Assembly: GCA_016699045.1 (NCBI GenBank)
Contig: CP064957.1
Coordinates: 1,387,128 to 1,451,127, forward strand
Direction: 5' to 3'
Source of the DNA: a bacterium
Lineage (GTDB): Bacteria > Babelota > Babeliae > Babelales > RVW-14
Length of the DNA stretch: 64,000 bases
The notes under the pieces are model-generated. The model saw only the letters and a program-made list of their open reading frames with translations, was not told where the DNA came from and did not search any database. This document shows positions 50,589 through 59,000 of this stretch, in pieces. Numbering within the stretch: position 1 is the stretch's first letter; every line of letters begins with the position of its first letter. Both the position numbers and the translations under genes were made by a program.

Positions 50589-53027
50589 ATGAAGAAACCT
50601 GATAATCATGGAATAGAACAGGGCTATGAAAAGGGTAGTCAGGTTGTTTTGCCTGTTTTGCCTTTACGTAATCTTGTCGCATTGCCCAAAAGTATAATAC
50701 CCGTTGTTGTTGGTCGTGATTTTTCGATCAAAGCTGTTGATGCGGCTATGGCCGGTAATAAGCAAGTTTTTGTGACAGCTCAGCGATCTTCAGATGTCGA
50801 CAAACCAATTCGGGAAGATTTGTTTGATTATGGGACGCGTGCTCATATTTTACAAGTTGCTCGCATGGCTAATGGTACTCTCAAAATTTTGGTTGAAGGC
50901 TTGGCTCGTTCGCACATTGTTGAAGTAACATCTTCTGAAGAGTACTTAAGCGTTTTGGCGGAAGATTTAATTCCGATTCCTGTAGAAGAGTCTCCTGACA
51001 ATACGGCATTGTGGCGTAACCTTTATGAATTATTTAAAGAATACGTCAATTTAAATGAAAAAATGTCTACCGATGTTTTGGGGCTTTTTAAAGGGCCACA
51101 GGACTTGGATTATTTGGCTGATACCATTGCGGTGCATATGCATCTTGATTTTTATGAACGCCAACAAATTTTAGAAACTATTGATATTAAAGAACGTGCT
51201 TTGCGCTTGGCTGTTTTATTGAGAAATGAGCTTGAGATTCTTAAAGCTGAAAAAAATATTCGTAAACGTGTGCAGAGCCAGGTTGAAAAACATCAGCGTG
51301 ATTACTATCTGACGGAACAAATGCGTGCTATTCAGCGTGAGCTTGGTCGCGAAGACTATCAATTTGAGATTGCTGACCTGCGCAAGCGAGCCAATAAATG
51401 CAAGCTGCCTGCAGAAGCTATGGAAAAAGTTGAAGCAGAGCTTAAGCGTTTAGAACAAATGCAGCCAACCTCGCCAGAGGCATCGGTTAGTAGAAATTAT
51501 GTTGACTGGCTTATTGAATTGCCGTGGCACAAAGGTACAAAAGATACTGTCAGCCTAAAACAAGCTGAAACGATTCTTAATGCGTCCCACGCGAGTATGA
51601 AAAAACCTAAAGAGCGTGTTATTGAATTTTTGGCGGCTCGTAAGTTTGCTAAAGATTTGCTCAAGCGTGCACCTATTTTGTGTTTAGCGGGTCCTCCGGG
51701 CGTAGGGAAGACATCCCTTGCCCAATCAATTGCCGATGCGCTTGGCCGCAAAATGGTTCGCATTTCGTTGGGTGGTATGCGTGACGAAGCAGAAATTCGT
51801 GGTCATCGCCGGACCTACATTGGCGCAATGCCAGGAAAAATTATTCAAGTTATGAAAAAGGCTGGCGTTATTAATCCGATCATTTTGCTCGACGAAATTG
51901 ACAAAATGGCTATGGATTTTAGAGGCGACCCAGCATCGGCATTGCTTGAAGTTTTGGACCCAGAACAAAACAAAGACTTTTCTGACAACTTTTTGGAAGT
52001 TGGCTATGACTTGTCTAAAGTAATGTTTATTACGACTGCCAACGTGGCTGACAACATTCCATATCCGTTGCTTGATCGTATGGAAATGATTAATCTTTCT
52101 GGCTATACGCTTGAAGAAAAGATTTCTATTGCGAAAAAGTTCTTGATGCCAAAAGTGTTGAAAGAGCATGCGCTTCAAAGTGCCAACGTCAATATGCCAG
52201 ATAAGGTGCTGATCAAGTTGATCGATGAGTATACCAAGGAAGCGGGCGTTCGGCAGCTTGAACGTGCGTTAGCCAAAGTGGCGCGTAAGTGTATTCAAGA
52301 AATGTTGAGCAACAAAAAATGCACGTCGGTTGATGTTACTGATGAAATTATTGAAAAATGGTTTGGCTCGCCGCCATTCCGTCGACCAGACAACAAAGCA
52401 GAAAATGCGGTTGGCTTGGTTACCGGGCTTGCGTGGACTGAAGTTGGTGGCGATGTTCTTGAAATAGAAGTAACCATTTTGCCGGGCAAAGGCGCTTTAA
52501 CGCTTACCGGCCAGCTTGGTGAAGTTATGCAAGAGTCCGCCCAGGCTGCCATGAGCTACACCCGTTCTCGTGCCAAAGAGTTTGGTTTGAAAGATAATTT
52601 TTATGCTGACGTTGATATTCATATTCACATTCCTGAAGGCGCTATTCCAAAAGATGGTCCATCGGCAGGGGTGACTATGGCGACCGGCTTAATTTCTGCA
52701 TTGACCAAAATTCCGGTAAAGGCAGATGTGGCTATGACGGGTGAAGCGACGCTTAATGGACGTGTCTTGGCAATTGGTGGACTTAAAGAAAAACTCTTAG
52801 CGGCAATACGTTTTGATAAAATGACGGTTATTGTGCCAAAAGCTAATGAAAAAGATGTTCAAGAGTTTAAAAGTGAGCTTGATTCGCGGCTTACGATTGT
52901 GTATGCAACCACGATTGACGATGTGTTAAAACATGCGTTAACTGAGTCGCCGTTTAGAACACGCAAAGCTGCGCCTAAGAAAAAGTCAAAGAAGACTGCC
53001 AAGAAGCCTAAGGTTTCTAAGAAATAA
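50589..53027 (+). CDS. lon: ATP-dependent protease Lon
   Basis: 812 residues, normal family length. N-terminal substrate-recognition domain (starts VLPVLPLRNLVALPKSIIPV), a coiled linker (~190-300), the AAA+ module with Walker A GPPGVGKTS at ~368 and Walker B ILLDEIDKM, and a C-terminal peptidase with Ser692 (KDGPSAGV) and Lys735 (GGLKEKLL) as the catalytic dyad. It degrades misfolded and regulatory proteins in the cytoplasm. The end has a Lys-rich extension (APKKKSKKTAKKPKVSKK). It is transcribed away from the translocases and ends at a bidirectional terminator. Confidence 0.97.
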   Translation: MKKPDNHGIEQGYEKGSQVVLPVLPLRNLVALPKSIIPVVVGRDFSIKAVDAAMAGNKQVFVTAQRSSDVDKPIREDLFDYGTRAHILQVARMANGTLKILVEGLARSHIVEVTSSEEYLSVLAEDLIPIPVEESPDNTALWRNLYELFKEYVNLNEKMSTDVLGLFKGPQDLDYLADTIAVHMHLDFYERQQILETIDIKERALRLAVLLRNELEILKAEKNIRKRVQSQVEKHQRDYYLTEQMRAIQRELGREDYQFEIADLRKRANKCKLPAEAMEKVEAELKRLEQMQPTSPEASVSRNYVDWLIELPWHKGTKDTVSLKQAETILNASHASMKKPKERVIEFLAARKFAKDLLKRAPILCLAGPPGVGKTSLAQSIADALGRKMVRISLGGMRDEAEIRGHRRTYIGAMPGKIIQVMKKAGVINPIILLDEIDKMAMDFRGDPASALLEVLDPEQNKDFSDNFLEVGYDLSKVMFITTANVADNIPYPLLDRMEMINLSGYTLEEKISIAKKFLMPKVLKEHALQSANVNMPDKVLIKLIDEYTKEAGVRQLERALAKVARKCIQEMLSNKKCTSVDVTDEIIEKWFGSPPFRRPDNKAENAVGLVTGLAWTEVGGDVLEIEVTILPGKGALTLTGQLGEVMQESAQAAMSYTRSRAKEFGLKDNFYADVDIHIHIPEGAIPKDGPSAGVTMATGLISALTKIPVKADVAMTGEATLNGRVLAIGGLKEKLLAAIRFDKMTVIVPKANEKDVQEFKSELDSRLTIVYATTIDDVLKHALTESPFRTRKAAPKKKSKKTAKKPKVSKK

Positions 53028-53043
53028 AGAGAATGTGTACTAT

Positions 53044-53078
53044 AAAAAAGGACCCACCTAAAAAGTGGGTCCTTTTTT
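53044..53078. terminator. Bidirectional terminator between lon and the facing gene
   Basis: The stem AAGGACCCAC/GTGGGTCCTT is bordered by A6 and T6 runs on the two sides, between two convergent genes (lon ends at 53027, the facing gene at 53092). It would stop transcription from both. Confidence 0.9.
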
Positions 53079-53091
53079 ATAAAGCTAAGAT

Positions 53092-54120
53092 TTAATTTTC
53101 ACAACGATAAAGATTAGACCAAATATTATAAATTCTTTCGCGAACTTCTTCACAAGCTTCGTCACATTCTTCTTCTTCTTCGCATTCTTCTGACTCAAGA
53201 ATTGCGTTGAGTTCGTCTTCGATGGTGGTTCCTTCAACTTCGCCAGGCGCAGTTCTAATGTAATGTGCAACGCCAAATATTTGGAAAACATTATGGTGGC
53301 ATTGGTCATTTACAACAGATACAATTTTGTTTTGTAAGTTACAATTTATATCAAAATAATCTTGTGGGATATCTACAACGGTGATGTTTTTGATGTTGGC
53401 CGATGTAGCTTCAACGAAGAGGCAGCCATCACCAAAGATATGGCAGTATTTTTGAAGATAAAAATATTCGTCATCTTCGTCGTTATCAAAAAGCCCAACG
53501 TATACCTTGGTGCTTTCTACGCAAGCATTGTCGATGTAAGGGTATTGATCACTGATGAGGTCAAAATTTGTAATATTGGCGCCATTTGGAATATCGCATG
53601 TTGAGCCATATTTATCGTCCAAAACGCGGATATCTCCCCAAAAATTACTGTTGCAAAGTCTGTAGCTGCAGATAAAAAGCTTGTCGTAGGTTGCTGAAAG
53701 AGGCTTGATGTAATCACATTCTTGTGGATGTGTGCCGCCCGAGTAAATCAGATCAATCCAGACACCATTGCTGTTGCAGTCGCGTTCATTAAATTCTATG
53801 CACAAAAGTTGTGTGTTGGGATTGAAGCAATAGCTCCCAAAAGTTTTGTTGCAGCCATGAGCTCTGACTGTTTCTTTGCGATCAGTAAAATTGCCCCCTT
53901 CTCCGATGACAAGATTGCCACGCAGAAAGGTTTGACGTGTTACGCATAAATCTTTCTGATCCTGAACTTTATCGTCAATTTTACCAACTTGAAGATTATT
54001 GTTGATGATTTGACGATCTGTTGGTGCTAGTCCTGGATATTGGTTAGATACTTGTGCAGATACTTGCGGGGTAAGAGTGATTATGCCTAAAAGCATGATC
54101 TTTGATAATAAATTTTTCAT
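53092..54120 (-). CDS. Secreted Cys-rich protein, family paralog 1 (unknown function)
   Basis: The start is set at 54120 (MKNLLSKIMLLGIITLTPQ), with AAGGAACC upstream; 342 residues. After the signal peptide it shares blocks with the next two genes: L-G--V-G-GG, FNPNTQLLCIEF, KVYVGLFD, YLQ-Y--IF, the NIKNITVVDIP block and a final YNIWSNLY. It has many Cys residues (possibly disulfides) and an acidic stretch (SEECEEEEECDEACEE). The family is not recognised; an exported or envelope-associated protein is inferred. Confidence 0.85.
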   Translation of the reverse strand: MKNLLSKIMLLGIITLTPQVSAQVSNQYPGLAPTDRQIINNNLQVGKIDDKVQDQKDLCVTRQTFLRGNLVIGEGGNFTDRKETVRAHGCNKTFGSYCFNPNTQLLCIEFNERDCNSNGVWIDLIYSGGTHPQECDYIKPLSATYDKLFICSYRLCNSNFWGDIRVLDDKYGSTCDIPNGANITNFDLISDQYPYIDNACVESTKVYVGLFDNDEDDEYFYLQKYCHIFGDGCLFVEATSANIKNITVVDIPQDYFDINCNLQNKIVSVVNDQCHHNVFQIFGVAHYIRTAPGEVEGTTIEDELNAILESEECEEEEECDEACEEVRERIYNIWSNLYRCEN

Positions 54121-54141
54121 TATGGTTCCTTTTAGCAAATA

Positions 54142-54167
54142 GGGGCAGGCACTTAAGTACCTGCCCC
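54142..54167. other. Hairpin between secreted-protein genes
   Basis: GGGGCAGG/CCTGCCCC, with CACTTAAGTA between that can itself pair. It follows the end of paralog 2 by about 40 nt on the minus strand. There is no T-tract, so termination, attenuation or RNA protection are all possible. Confidence 0.5.
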
Positions 54168-54210
54168 AACGTATTTTCAAAATACTGCGTGTGTTTGATA
54201 GTGTGCTTAT

Positions 54211-55200
54211 TTAAGCGCATCCAAATAAGTTGCAAGCGAGGTTTTGAATATAAGCGCATGCTTCTGCAATTGATTCTTCAGTGTTTACAAGAAGTAAATT
54301 GGTTAAGGTTGCAGCATATTCATTTGCTACGATTTGATCTGCAAGTGCCCAAATTTGGAAAATTGAATAGCCTGAAAGTACTTCCAAAATTTTGTTTTGC
54401 AAAATTGCTTGGAATGAGTTGAAGTTTTCATTTGGAAGGTCAATAACACTTACGCTGTAAAGATTGCAGCTCTTGATGTTGATAAATATTTCGCCGCCAT
54501 TTTGGAATATGAATGGATAGTTTTGAAGATAGAATTCTTTTTGATCCCACGTGTAAAGACCAAGATAAACTTTTTTGTTGGTTGGGTTAGGATTTGGATT
54601 CGTAACGGTTGGAACAGGGAGGGAAGTAAAAACAAGATCGTTAAGCCCTGCGCCAGGAAAACCACAAAGTTCATCATCGCCTGTTGCCGTGTTAACGGTT
54701 CTCATGCTGCCCCAGCGATCACTTGCATCAAAATCATAACCGTTGTTGACTACGATTTTACGCGTGAAGGAAATAACTGGAATGTTATTATCGCTAAATT
54801 CATTGCTTACGCTTGTAGCATGACCGCAATAAACTACTTCAGTTATGTAAGCACCTTCGCCATCTTGGCCAGCTTGGTTGAATTCTAGGCACAATAATTG
54901 TGTTGATGGGTTAAATGGAAGATTAAAAATTTCTTCGCGTGGGCCAGCGCCAAGAGTGCCTTCATCGTTGACGGGTTGTCCGCCAGAGCCTATTACTACG
55001 CCTTTACGGCAAAAGGTTTTATTCGTAACTTCTAAGTTTTTTCTGAGGGCGTCTTCATCGCTTTGTCCAACTTGAACGTGTTTGGTAAATAATTTACGTG
55101 GGTTATCAACGGTATTGATCAAGCGAGCGGAATCAGCTTGTAAGCCTGATTGCGAAGCACAAAACGCAAGTGCAAGTGCTAAAATATTCTTCATATTCAT
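54211..55200 (-). CDS. Secreted protein, family paralog 2 (unknown function)
   Basis: 329 residues: signal peptide (MNMKNILALALAFCASQSG), then HVQVGQSDEDALRKNLEVT, a GVVIGSGGQP block, FNPSTQLLCLEFN, KVYLGLY, FYLQNYPFIF and SVSVIDLP-type blocks in the same order as in paralogs 1 and 3. It has far fewer Cys than paralog 1. Initiation at the second Met (two codons later) is possible. Confidence 0.87.
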   Translation of the reverse strand: MNMKNILALALAFCASQSGLQADSARLINTVDNPRKLFTKHVQVGQSDEDALRKNLEVTNKTFCRKGVVIGSGGQPVNDEGTLGAGPREEIFNLPFNPSTQLLCLEFNQAGQDGEGAYITEVVYCGHATSVSNEFSDNNIPVISFTRKIVVNNGYDFDASDRWGSMRTVNTATGDDELCGFPGAGLNDLVFTSLPVPTVTNPNPNPTNKKVYLGLYTWDQKEFYLQNYPFIFQNGGEIFINIKSCNLYSVSVIDLPNENFNSFQAILQNKILEVLSGYSIFQIWALADQIVANEYAATLTNLLLVNTEESIAEACAYIQNLACNLFGCA

Positions 55201-55550
55201 AGTGATCTTCTTCCTTTTTATTACGAACTCTGTGACTACGTATGTACAACTGAACAGACAATGTTTTTGTCTTTGGTGTATGTTCCTCCCTTTTTTGTCA
55301 ATTTTATAAAAAAACTATGACAACATTTAGAAAAAGTTAATTAAAACGATAGCGCTTTGTCAAGAGAACATGATAATAAAATTTTTCAAGAGATGTGGTG
55401 TTTTATGAAAAATAGGACACGGAGGGCTCTTTTTTAAAAAGCTCAAGCATCGGATTAACTTTTCTTGTTGGCAATGAGATCAAAAATGAGACACGGCATA
55501 AGTAACGACATGTCCCATTTTTTTGAGTTGTTAGTAAGGATTCGAGGTGA
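55201..55550. other. 350-base intergenic region between paralogs 2 and 3
   Basis: It holds the promoter candidate of paralog 2 (55335-55363). Minus-strand DNA from 55480 to 55520 can form a weak hairpin (GGGACA/TGTCTC) followed by ATTTTTG, a possible end signal for paralog 3. No gene is apparent. Confidence 0.5.
55335..55363 (-). promoter_or_regulatory. Predicted promoter of secreted paralog 2
   Basis: A perfect -35 TTGACA (55363-55358), a 17-nt spacer and TTAACT (55340-55335) on the minus strand. The block TTGACAAA...CTATC-TTTTAATTAACT is conserved upstream of paralog 3 (56657-56685), which supports a functional element. Confidence 0.6.
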
Positions 55551-56525
55551 TTAAAGTATGTTAAATAAATTTGACCAGATGTTAGTAACTTGTGTGCATA
55601 AATTTTGATAGTTAGTGTCAGCTGGAACGTTTTCTGGGTCAACTAAGCTTGCTAAGCTTTCTAAGTTTGTTTTAGTTGTTGCGTTATTAGCAATAACTTC
55701 ACCTACTCTCCATACTTGAAATATCCACTTTTCTTCAAGGCATATGTGCATATAATTTCGTAGCGCTTGTGAAAGGCTTTTGAATTTTGTGTTTGGCAGG
55801 TCAACAACGGTTATGTTTTTAACATTTGCGCTTTTGATGTGAACAAAGAGAGTACCTTTGTTAAATGAGTAGTCAAAAGTGCTTGGATATTGAGCGTAAA
55901 ATTTTTTGTCGTTGCACTGATAAAGGCCCACATAGATTTTGTTGTTGGTTGGGCTTGCTGGAAGATGTTGACTGAAGCTAAGATTGTTGAGGTTGGCGCC
56001 ACTATTAGGGGATTCGCCAGTAAATTGGTCAATAGAATTGTAATTACCAAACCAATTAGATGCGCTGACATTAGTACCGTTGTTAATAAATATTTCGCTT
56101 ACATATGTCATAACTGGTTCGATTGTGTTGCCAGATTGCGCATTGCCGGTAAAAAACAATTCGCTAATCATAGCGCCTGGTTGAGCAGCTCCTGAATTGA
56201 AAAATTCTATGCATAAAAGTTGTGTTGATGGATTAAAATCAAATATTAAATGTCGTTCATTAACGCCTTCATTTGGTTGGCCGTTGGCACCACTATTAGC
56301 GCCTGAACCAAGGACAAAATCTTCGCGCAAATAGGTATTTTTGGTAACTTCGAAATTGCGTCGTTTATTAGTGGCGTTTTGGCCAATTTGAACATCGTTG
56401 TTAAATATTTGAGGCGATCCAGCGAGCCGAGTGGTGTCGGCTGTGTTAATGTCAGAAGAAGCATTAAGATCAGCTTGTGTAATAACAAAAGCAAGCGATA
56501 ATGCTAAAATTTTTTTTATATTCAT
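55551..56525 (-). CDS. Secreted protein, family paralog 3 (unknown function)
   Basis: 324 residues: signal peptide (MNIKKILALSLAFVITQAD), DVQIGQNATNKRRNFEVTK, EDFVLGSGANSGANG, FNPSTQLLCIEFF, KIYVGLYQ, the NVKNITVVDLPN block and a final IWSNLFN. Closest to paralog 2. It is divergent from the dioxygenase gene on the plus strand. Confidence 0.87.
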   Translation of the reverse strand: MNIKKILALSLAFVITQADLNASSDINTADTTRLAGSPQIFNNDVQIGQNATNKRRNFEVTKNTYLREDFVLGSGANSGANGQPNEGVNERHLIFDFNPSTQLLCIEFFNSGAAQPGAMISELFFTGNAQSGNTIEPVMTYVSEIFINNGTNVSASNWFGNYNSIDQFTGESPNSGANLNNLSFSQHLPASPTNNKIYVGLYQCNDKKFYAQYPSTFDYSFNKGTLFVHIKSANVKNITVVDLPNTKFKSLSQALRNYMHICLEEKWIFQVWRVGEVIANNATTKTNLESLASLVDPENVPADTNYQNLCTQVTNIWSNLFNIL

Positions 56526-56656
56526 AATCCTTTTCTCCCTTATGATTATCGTTTTTTCCTTTTTCTTGATTGAGCAGAAACATTGTGTGTTTTAACTCTC
56601 CTTCTCTTATTTATCGCGTTTTTAAAAATTTAAAAAATACATAGCAATCTTAAAAT

Positions 56657-56685
56657 AGTTAATTAAAATGATAGATGTTTGTCAA
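56657..56685 (-). promoter_or_regulatory. Predicted promoter of secreted paralog 3
   Basis: TTGACA (56685-56680), a 17-nt spacer and TTAACT (56662-56657), same layout and surrounding bases as the element before paralog 2. Confidence 0.6.
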
Positions 56686-56735
56686 GGTGGCAAGGGAGTG
56701 GCTTGGTATAAAAAAATATTATACGAGGGTAGTTT

Positions 56736-57908
56736 ATGAAAGAGCAAATCAAATTTTTTTTAGGTACTTCATCGTTGTTCATTCTGCTTTTTTGTTTTAA
56801 CAAAGTTCAGGCTGATGATTTAATGAATGCTGTTGTGCAAGGTAACTATGATGGAGCGAAAACGTTACTTGAGGAAAGCCGGGTAAACAATCATCCTTTA
56901 GATCCATTACTTTTTAAATGCGCGGTTGATAATCAAGATTATCGGCTTGTTGCTTTGCTCATGAGTTATGGTTTGTGTGATACCAAGCTTTTGGAAGGAG
57001 CAAGCCGACCTTTTTTGCATAATATTCGTGAACTTTATCAGCGCTTGCCTGAGCCAGGATTTTGCGACCAGCGTTTGAGTGAGTTGGGGGCTGGCTATGT
57101 TGAAGAATTAAGCAAAAATGGCATTGTTCGTATTTCTGGATTGGTGAGTGCGAGCGACTTGGCGAGCATGCAAAAAGATTTTCAAAAATTTGTAGATTCA
57201 ATGGACGATCAGCGTGCGCGAGGGATTAATGTTGAAAACAGACGTGATGAGTATTATTGTCCTGAAACCAATGTGTATCATTCCAATAATCCTTTTGCTT
57301 TATCAACGACCTTGGTTGACGTTTGTTGTAGCTCAGAAGTTTGTTCGATTATCAATACGTATCTTGGTAAAGTTGGGTATATCACTAAAGGATGGGCTAC
57401 GCACTATATGCCTGGTGGCAAAGACGTTAATTTTTTTACGTGGCATCACGATAAATCTGGCAGTCGGTTAAAAATGATGATTTTGCTGGGTGACGTTGAA
57501 GAGCGGTCGCGCCATTTGTCGTATGTTCTTGGTTCTCACGAAATTTCGCATGCGTATGAAACGTACGGTTGTGGCCAAAGTGGTATTGATTATTACGAAA
57601 AATTAACCGGTAAAGCTCCGGTTGTTTTTAAAGCATTGGGCAAAGCGGGAGATATTTTTCTTTTCGATCCCAATGGTATTCACAAAGCAAATTGCGGAGA
57701 AGTAACGCGGGATACATTTATTATTACCTATTCTCCCGATAAGCATCTTATTTTTAAAGTAACTTTACCGTATCAATTTTTTGATAACAAAGTCGTTGAT
57801 GAGAGTCATCCATTTTTTCGCGTACTTGCTGCACAAAGCAGAAAGTATTTTATGCCGGCGTATGGTGGTTGGCTTGGAAGTTTGGATCATGTTGATGCAT
57901 GGTATTAA
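56736..57908 (+). CDS. Secreted PhyH-like 2-oxoglutarate/Fe(II) dioxygenase with ankyrin-like N-terminus
   Basis: 390 residues, start supported by GAGGG upstream. A signal peptide (~1-26) is followed by ankyrin-like helices (LMNAVVQGNYDGAKTLLEES, then KCAVDNQDYRLVALLMSYG), then a phytanoyl-CoA dioxygenase-type domain: V-R-I-S-G-L start, THYMPGG, the metal ligands His237-x-Asp239 in FTWHHDKSG, His316 in NGIHKANCG and Arg325 for 2-oxoglutarate. These enzymes hydroxylate small molecules or side groups. A secreted form joined to ankyrin-like repeats is unusual and may act on host material; the substrate is unknown. Confidence 0.85.
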   Translation: MKEQIKFFLGTSSLFILLFCFNKVQADDLMNAVVQGNYDGAKTLLEESRVNNHPLDPLLFKCAVDNQDYRLVALLMSYGLCDTKLLEGASRPFLHNIRELYQRLPEPGFCDQRLSELGAGYVEELSKNGIVRISGLVSASDLASMQKDFQKFVDSMDDQRARGINVENRRDEYYCPETNVYHSNNPFALSTTLVDVCCSSEVCSIINTYLGKVGYITKGWATHYMPGGKDVNFFTWHHDKSGSRLKMMILLGDVEERSRHLSYVLGSHEISHAYETYGCGQSGIDYYEKLTGKAPVVFKALGKAGDIFLFDPNGIHKANCGEVTRDTFIITYSPDKHLIFKVTLPYQFFDNKVVDESHPFFRVLAAQSRKYFMPAYGGWLGSLDHVDAWY

Positions 57909-57911
57909 TCA

Positions 57912-58997
57912 CTATCTAAAATAGTTGTAAGTTACAAAAAATATGAGTAAAAATAGGATGCTAAAAAAGGCACGATTATTCATTTTTTCTAACCAGTCCA
58001 TGGCCGCTTCTGTTGTTTCGCCGGGTTCTACGTCTTTAATGCGTTGGAGCTCAAGCATAACGTATGTTTGAAAAAATAGGATGAGTAACGATAAAAAAAT
58101 GATTGCATAAAAAATAAAATCTATGTGGGTTGCATTGCCGATTGGTGGGGATGTGGTGTCGATTACCATTCTAAAAAGCACCAAAATTGGCAGTGAAGAA
58201 GCAATAATGCCCAAGCGTGTTGAGTTGGTAACTGAAAGTGTGAGTGCGAGCAGCCCAATAAAAAAGATAACAAAAAGCGGAAAGTATAAAGAAACGATAT
58301 CGCGACCACCAATGCTTTTGAAATCGATAGAAAAAACAACAGAAGGGTAGTTGATAGTCATATCTTCATCAGCCGCTTTAAGCATTGCTTGTGTAAAGCC
58401 GGTAACCGTATGTTTTGTGCGTGGTTCCCAGTTGGTTACTAAAATTTCATCAGAAAGTGTTATGTTTTCTGGGGATGATTCAAAAAACATTTCTTGTGCC
58501 GTAACTGAGCGATTTTCTAAAACGATATTGAGCCGGTGGTCGCTGATAGGAAAGCCGGTGTAATCAACATTAGCCATGAATTTAGTATAAATATTAAAGC
58601 AAACGAGCACATCATCGCCCATTAGTTTTATGATTGGTTCTGAAAGCATGATAAATTTGTCGCTTGCAAGAAGCTCAGCATTTTTGATAGTAAAACGTTG
58701 AATGGTTGCTAGTGCTTCAGTTGTTTTTTGAAATTTGAACCAGATTATGGCGTCCATAATAAATTTGTTTTTGGTGAACGAAAATTCTTGAAAGTTATTG
58801 ATATGGATGCCGGTTTCGATGTGTGAAGCAAGCTGTTTTGCTTCAGGGCTTACTTCAAGCAATGTTGGTATTGGTTCTGGATAAAAGGGTTGGCGGTATT
58901 GCAGTAAAATAATAAAAAATATGTACAGGGCAACCAGTACGGTTGAAATCAGTTGTAACTTTGCATAACGTGTTTTTGCAATTAGTGATTTAAGCAT
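57912..58997 (-). CDS. Prokaryotic pentameric ligand-gated ion channel (Cys-loop receptor family)
   Basis: 361 residues. An N-terminal membrane anchor (~17-35) precedes an extracellular domain (~55-232) with ETGIHINNFQEFSF, AIIWFKFQ and DYTGFPISDHRLNIVLEN. These align with the beta1-beta2 and FP-D/Pro-loop parts of GLIC/ELIC-type receptors. Four helices follow: M1 ~234-256 (after YPSVVFSIDFKSIGGRDIV), M2 ~260-280 (TRLGIIASSLPILVLFRMVI), the M2-M3 loop with SPPIG and H-I-D, M3 ~291-315 and M4 ~341-360. The loop Cys residues are absent, as in other bacterial members. It is 3 nt downstream of a periplasmic binding protein gene, so the two probably work together. The call comes from by-eye motif order. 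Confidence 0.75.
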   Translation of the reverse strand: MLKSLIAKTRYAKLQLISTVLVALYIFFIILLQYRQPFYPEPIPTLLEVSPEAKQLASHIETGIHINNFQEFSFTKNKFIMDAIIWFKFQKTTEALATIQRFTIKNAELLASDKFIMLSEPIIKLMGDDVLVCFNIYTKFMANVDYTGFPISDHRLNIVLENRSVTAQEMFFESSPENITLSDEILVTNWEPRTKHTVTGFTQAMLKAADEDMTINYPSVVFSIDFKSIGGRDIVSLYFPLFVIFFIGLLALTLSVTNSTRLGIIASSLPILVLFRMVIDTTSPPIGNATHIDFIFYAIIFLSLLILFFQTYVMLELQRIKDVEPGETTEAAMDWLEKMNNRAFFSILFLLIFFVTYNYFR

Positions 58998-59000
58998 AAT

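Noticed and set aside
57912..58997. The membrane protein as a DUF4436-type or permease protein
   Set aside because: The DYTGFP--D block, the M2-M3 loop and four C-terminal helices fit the ligand-gated channel family better.
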